A program made the position numbers and the translations under genes. DNA of 10,232 bases, taken from assembly GCA_947095945.1 (NCBI GenBank), contig CAMUQM010000057.1:1-10232 (forward strand), read 5' to 3'. Of this stretch, positions 6,944 to 10,232 are shown in pieces. The DNA is from an uncultured Prevotella sp. (GTDB lineage Bacteria > Bacteroidota > Bacteroidia > Bacteroidales > Bacteroidaceae). Numbering within the stretch: the first letter of the stretch is position 1; every line of letters begins with the position of its first letter. The notes below the pieces were generated by a model. That model searched no databases, was not told the origin of the DNA, and worked only from the letters and a program-made list of their open reading frames with translations.

Positions 6944-8517
6944 AAACAGAATTCAAATTTAATTATCCCTCCTCTGAGAAGGTTTACCTAAGTGGGAAAC
7001 TCTATCCGGAGCTTAAAGTGGGAATGCGAAAAGTGAATTTAACTCCTACTGTTACTATTAAAAAAGATAAACGGTGTGAGGAAAGCAATGCGCCAGTGTA
7101 TATCTATGACACCAGTGGAGCGTACAGTGACCCGAATGTTGAAATCAATTTAGAGCGTGGATTGCCCAAACTGCGGCAGTCTTGGATAGCAAAGCGTAAG
7201 GGCAATGAGACTCAGATGTATTGTGCTAAACAAGGAATAATAACAGAAGAGATGGAATATGTTGCCATCAGAGAGAATATGAACTGTGAGGAGTTGGGTA
7301 TCAAAACACGTATTACTCCAGCGTTTGTATGTAAGGAAATAGCCGAAGGAAGAGCTGTAATCCCTGTCAATAAAAAGCATCCTGAGTCTGAACCAATGAT
7401 TATTGGAACAAACTTTCTTGTAAAGATAAATGCTAATATTGGCAATTCTTCTACGTCTTCAGACATTGAGCAAGAGATTGAAAAAGCTGTATGGAGTTGT
7501 AAATGGGGTTGCGATACATTAATGGACCTGTCAACAGGTAAGGATATCCACGAGACCCGAGAACGGATACTTCGCAATTGTCCTGTACCAGTAGGTACCG
7601 TACCAATGTATCAGGCTTTTGAAAAGGTTAATGGAAAGATAAAGGAACTTAGCTGGGAAATCTTCCGTGAGACGTTGATTGAACAATGCGAGCAAGGCGT
7701 AGATTACTTTACAATTCATTGTGGTATACGGTTGAAGAATATTCATCTTGCTGACAATCGACTAACAGGCATTGTAAGTCGTGGTGGTAGTATTATTTCT
7801 AAATGGTGTAAGGAACATCAGCAAGAGAGTTTTCTTTATGAGCATTTTGATGATATTTGTGACATCTGTGCAAGGTATGATGTTGCCCTTTCATTAGGTG
7901 ACGGACTTCGTCCCGGTTCTACCAACGATGCAAATGATGCAGCTCAGTTTGCTGAACTTGACACTATGGGCGAATTAGTTGAGCGCGCGTGGGCAAAGAA
8001 CGTACAGGTGTTTATTGAGGGACCCGGTCATGTACCGATGCACAAAATCAAGGAGAATATGGAACGACAGATTGAAAAGTGCCATGGTGCTCCATTCTAT
8101 ACATTAGGTCCACTTGTTACTGATATTGCTCCTGCTTACGATCACATCACCTCTGCTATTGGTGCATCTCTTATCGGATGGTATGGTACAGCCATGCTTT
8201 GCTATGTAACACCAAAGGAACATCTTGCTCTTCCTGAGAAAGAAGATGTCCGCATCGGTGTCATTACCTATAAGATAGCTGCACATGCAGCAGACCTTGC
8301 AAAAGGACATCCAAGTGCTTTTATTCGTGATAATGCATTGAGTAAAGCACGTTATGACTTCCGCTGGAAAGATCAATTTAACTTAGCACTTGACCCAGAA
8401 CGAGCACTTGAATACTACAAGACAAATAACTCTGTAGATGCGAACTATTGCACAATGTGTGGTCCAAACTTCTGTGCTGCTCGAATAAGTCATTCGCTTA
8501 AAAGCTGTGAGGAATAA
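6940..8517 (+). CDS. thiC: ThiC, phosphomethylpyrimidine synthase (radical SAM)
   Basis: ThiC converts aminoimidazole ribotide to HMP-phosphate using S-adenosylmethionine and a 4Fe-4S cluster. The 525-residue sequence shows the family blocks SRGGSI (280-285), DGLRPGSTNDAND (321-333), EGPGHVPMHKI (360-370) and GPLVTDIAPAYDHIT (390-404); His residues in the last two blocks are the likely Zn/substrate site. The C-terminal cluster motif CTMCGPNFC gives C504, C507 and C512, the CX2CX4C order specific to ThiC. The protein is shorter than the roughly 630-residue E. coli form because it lacks the longer N-terminal extension; this compact length is ordinary in many bacteria. It overlaps thiE by four bases and is followed after 32 bases by thi4. 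The oxygen-sensitive chemistry suits an anaerobe. Confidence 0.97.
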   Translation: MKTEFKFNYPSSEKVYLSGKLYPELKVGMRKVNLTPTVTIKKDKRCEESNAPVYIYDTSGAYSDPNVEINLERGLPKLRQSWIAKRKGNETQMYCAKQGIITEEMEYVAIRENMNCEELGIKTRITPAFVCKEIAEGRAVIPVNKKHPESEPMIIGTNFLVKINANIGNSSTSSDIEQEIEKAVWSCKWGCDTLMDLSTGKDIHETRERILRNCPVPVGTVPMYQAFEKVNGKIKELSWEIFRETLIEQCEQGVDYFTIHCGIRLKNIHLADNRLTGIVSRGGSIISKWCKEHQQESFLYEHFDDICDICARYDVALSLGDGLRPGSTNDANDAAQFAELDTMGELVERAWAKNVQVFIEGPGHVPMHKIKENMERQIEKCHGAPFYTLGPLVTDIAPAYDHITSAIGASLIGWYGTAMLCYVTPKEHLALPEKEDVRIGVITYKIAAHAADLAKGHPSAFIRDNALSKARYDFRWKDQFNLALDPERALEYYKTNNSVDANYCTMCGPNFCAARISHSLKSCEE

Positions 8518-8549
8518 ACAATAGAAAAACAATTAACAATAAATATAAA

Positions 8550-9329
8550 ATGATTATGATTGAGACACAAGTATCAAAAGGTATAATTAGTACCTATTTC
8601 GACAAACTTCAGCGTAATTTAGAACTCGATGTTGCCATCGTTGGTGGTGGTCCTTCTGGTATTGTTGCAGCCTATTATCTGGCAAAAGCAGGGTTAAGAA
8701 TAGCTTTATTTGATCGTAAGCTGTCACCCGGAGGAGGTATGTGGGGCGGTGCAATGATGTTCAATCAGATAGTTATACAGGAAGAGGCATTGCACATTGT
8801 CAAGGATTTTAATATCAGCTATCAACCTTATGAAAATGAACTTTATACAATTGATTCTGTTGAAAGCACTTCTGCCCTACTCTATCATGCAGCTCATGCT
8901 GGTGCAACAGTCTTCAATTGCTATTCAGTAGAAGATGTTGTTTTTAAGAATGATGTTGTTAGTGGAGTTGTTGTTAACTGGACTCCAGTTCTTCGTGAAG
9001 GGTTACATGTTGATCCATTGAACATTATGTCTGAATGTGTAATTGATGGTACGGGGCATGACAGTGAGATATGTAAGGTGGTATCACGTAAAAATGGTAT
9101 CCAACTTGACACTGTAACAGGTAGAGTTGTTGGTGAAAAGTCTTTGGATGTAGCAGAGGGTGAACGTATGGTTGTTGAAGGAACACGTGAAATCTATCCG
9201 GGACTTTATGTCTGTGGTATGGCTTCTTCAGCCGTAGCAGGAACTCCACGAATGGGACCTATATTTGGTGGTATGTTACTCTCTGGTAAGAAAGTAGCTG
9301 ATTTGATTATAGAAAAGCTAAAGAAATAA
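8550..9329 (+). CDS. thi4: Thi4 thiazole synthase, His-type (sulfide-dependent) form
   Basis: Thi4 builds the thiazole half of thiamine from NAD, glycine and a sulfur source with Fe(II), yielding adenylated carboxythiazole (ADT). The 259-residue protein has the FAD/NAD-type fold: GGGPSG (32-37), the acidic strand end ALFDRK (52-57), GGGMWGGAMMF (61-71), GTGHD (167-171) and GTPRMGPIFGGML (231-243). In suicidal yeast-type Thi4 a cysteine donates the sulfur; here the matching loop reads GLHVDPL (151-157), with H153 at that position as in archaeal enzymes that use free sulfide catalytically. The name and fold are firm; the sulfide use is inferred from that residue. ATG at 8550 is chosen, with a second in-frame ATG two codons on. 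It takes the place of thiS/thiG/thiH, none of which is in the window. Confidence 0.94.
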   Translation: MIMIETQVSKGIISTYFDKLQRNLELDVAIVGGGPSGIVAAYYLAKAGLRIALFDRKLSPGGGMWGGAMMFNQIVIQEEALHIVKDFNISYQPYENELYTIDSVESTSALLYHAAHAGATVFNCYSVEDVVFKNDVVSGVVVNWTPVLREGLHVDPLNIMSECVIDGTGHDSEICKVVSRKNGIQLDTVTGRVVGEKSLDVAEGERMVVEGTREIYPGLYVCGMASSAVAGTPRMGPIFGGMLLSGKKVADLIIEKLKK

Positions 9330-9339
9330 ATTTTATATA

Positions 9340-9930
9340 ATGAAATGGATAGTCATTACCTCTCCCGACTTTATATCGGGAGAGGCAACTTTTATAGATA
9401 GGCTCTTTTCGGAGGGACTTGATTTATTGCATCTGCGCAAACCAAATACATCGTTAAAAGCTTACAAACGACTTCTTCTTCAAATACCAAGAGAGTGGCA
9501 CAGTCACATCGTTTTACATGAACATTTCGTGTTAGCAGAAGAGTTTGGTCTTCATGGTATTCATCTGAATCGGCGTTGTCCTCAGATTTCCAATGCTTAT
9601 CATGGAAGCATCTCTTGCTCCTGTCATACAATAGAGGAAGTTATAGCACAAAAAGACTCAAAAGACTATGTGTTCTTGAGCCCTATCTTTGATAGTATTT
9701 CTAAGGTAGGATATCATGCTGCATTCTCCCCTACCTCACTTAAGCAGGCTGCTATAAAAAACATCATTGACGAAAAAGTAATTGCTTTAGGAGGTATAAC
9801 TGCTAATAATATTCCTCAAATCAAAGAATGGCGTTTTGGTGGTGCAGCGTTATTAGGAGATGTGTGGAAGCGTATGTCAGATTCGCACGTAAACCAATAC
9901 CTCAACCGAATACGCACGCTTCTCCGATAA
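9340..9930 (+). CDS. Second ThiE/TenI-like protein, degenerate active site
   Basis: This 196-residue TIM-barrel protein belongs to the thiamine-phosphate synthase/TenI superfamily: LLHLRKP (29-35), HGIHLN (72-77), SCHT (94-97), DYVFLSPIFDSISKVGY (109-125) and VIALGGI (147-153) fall at the expected spacing. However, the acidic metal ligands of true ThiE are gone: the DD of the LDDH motif is HE (LHEHF, 59-63), and the Asp after GVHLG is absent (HLNRRCP). The pyrophosphate loop is also changed, with S/I replacing the TTTK pattern. Relative to B. subtilis TenI, the tautomerase His appears to be replaced by Pro (SPIF). It is therefore probably neither a normal ThiE nor a canonical TenI. It starts 10 bases after thi4, which suggests a role with the thiazole intermediate. 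A strong hairpin lies inside its first codons. Confidence 0.85.
   Translation: MKWIVITSPDFISGEATFIDRLFSEGLDLLHLRKPNTSLKAYKRLLLQIPREWHSHIVLHEHFVLAEEFGLHGIHLNRRCPQISNAYHGSISCSCHTIEEVIAQKDSKDYVFLSPIFDSISKVGYHAAFSPTSLKQAAIKNIIDEKVIALGGITANNIPQIKEWRFGGAALLGDVWKRMSDSHVNQYLNRIRTLLR
9359..9385 (+). promoter_or_regulatory. Perfect 10-bp hairpin inside the start of the last thi gene
   Basis: CCTCTCCCGA (9359-9368) and TCGGGAGAGG (9376-9385) form an uninterrupted 10-bp stem around a 7-base loop (CTTTATA). The stem is 70% GC in an AT-rich setting and begins about 20 bases after the start codon at 9340. It is not followed by a U run, so it is not a standard terminator. It could damp translation of the last gene or protect or process the thi4 mRNA end. 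Confidence 0.6.
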
Positions 9931-10134
9931 AACCCGATTCCACGCTAATATTAGATAGGTTGATGACTTTTTATCATTGTGTTTAATTTAAGGAAAGAAG
10001 TATCTAAATTATATCCGATAAAAATATTTGCAAGAATTACAAATAATACGTATCTTTGCATCATCTTAAGTAATTAAGTTGATTAGCTTATACATAGAAA
10101 GATAACCTGAGATATCAGACTGCATAAAGTTTTC
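9931..10134. other. Region after the thiamine operon, ending at the IS
   Basis: No gene is visible. No convincing intrinsic terminator follows the operon; the best candidate is a 4-bp stem around a T run near 9963-9977. A promoter pair (10027-10058) points right, followed by a leader with a small inverted repeat CTTAA/TTAAG (10065-10078), and then the IS boundary at 10135. Confidence 0.4.
10027..10058 (+). promoter_or_regulatory. Orphan Bacteroidota promoter facing the right-hand IS
   Basis: TTTG at 10027-10030 and TATCTTTG at 10051-10058 match the -33 and -7 consensus (TTTG and TAnnTTTG) exactly, with 20 bases between them. Transcription should start near 10065. Only about 70 bases of leader follow before the IS begins, so the gene it once drove is not here and has probably been separated by the insertion. 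Confidence 0.65.
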
Positions 10135-10232
10135 CCTCAATTCCGCAGCATTATTCCTTGTGAGGTACTTTTATATTTTGAAGTGACATTTTTGGGATTT
10201 ATCCATTGATATGGGAATTTTCTGGGGTTCTT
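10135..10232 (-). mobile_element. Inverted copy of the IS1380-like element end (partial)
   Basis: This 98-base segment is the reverse complement of 174-272 with only three substitutions and one single-base length difference by eye. It begins with CCTCAATTCCGC, the element terminus, and continues to the right edge of the window. The transposase, if intact, would lie further right on the minus strand. The left and right copies thus point their transposase 3' ends toward each other. Confidence 0.8.

Noticed and set aside
7150..7746. Three minus-strand ORFs inside thiC (7150-7380, 7212-7577, 7531-7746)
   Set aside because: They are antisense shadows of an intact thiC with its cluster motif.
1..10232. 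CRISPR array, tRNA or rRNA genes, or a classic defence system
   Set aside because: No regularly spaced repeats, no cloverleaf or rRNA-like sequence, and no known defence protein signatures were seen on either strand.

Overview
This window looks like a piece of an AT-rich genome from an anaerobic Bacteroidota, most likely Prevotella or a close relative. The evidence is the Bacteroidota-type promoter motifs (TTTG near -33 and TAnnTTTG near -7), the general absence of Shine-Dalgarno sequences before starts, and the protein families present. The genus is an inference from protein flavour and was not computed.

Layout. (1) Positions 1-272 are the end of an insertion sequence: the last 32 codons of an IS1380-like transposase, then about 170 bases of non-coding IS tail ending in CCTCAATTCCGC (reverse strand). 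(2) Positions 372-1972, minus strand, hold a DUF2130 coiled-coil protein with a zinc ribbon, followed by a DIP1984-family gene cut off after about 54 residues. (3) Positions 2276-3040, minus strand, encode a YdfG-like short-chain dehydrogenase. (4) Positions 3156-4941, minus strand, hold two overlapping EamA/DMT ten-helix transporters. (5) Positions 4942-5495 are a divergent control region with a strong promoter and a TPP riboswitch facing right. (6) Positions 5496-9930, plus strand, are a compact thiamine operon: thiD, thiE, thiC, thi4 and a second, degenerate ThiE/TenI-like gene. (7) Positions 9931-10134 carry an orphan promoter with no gene after it. (8) Positions 10135-10232 are the same IS end as at the left, in inverted orientation.

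How the genes work together. ThiC makes HMP-phosphate and ThiD phosphorylates it to HMP-PP. Thi4 makes the thiazole unit, apparently by the sulfide-dependent catalytic route because the sulfur-donor Cys position is His. ThiE joins the two halves to thiamine phosphate. The riboswitch at the head of the operon senses the end product. No thiS, thiF, thiG or thiH is present, so Thi4 appears to be the thiazole branch here. The last gene keeps the TIM-barrel fold signature but has lost the metal-binding acidic residues of a working ThiE and may act elsewhere on the thiazole side.

The most unusual points are the His-type Thi4 operon with a degenerate ThiE-like partner, a perfect 10-bp hairpin inside the start of that last gene, complementarity between the riboswitch's 3' edge and the thiD start codon, and the inverted IS ends that bracket the whole window. 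I did not find a clearly new defence or mobile system.
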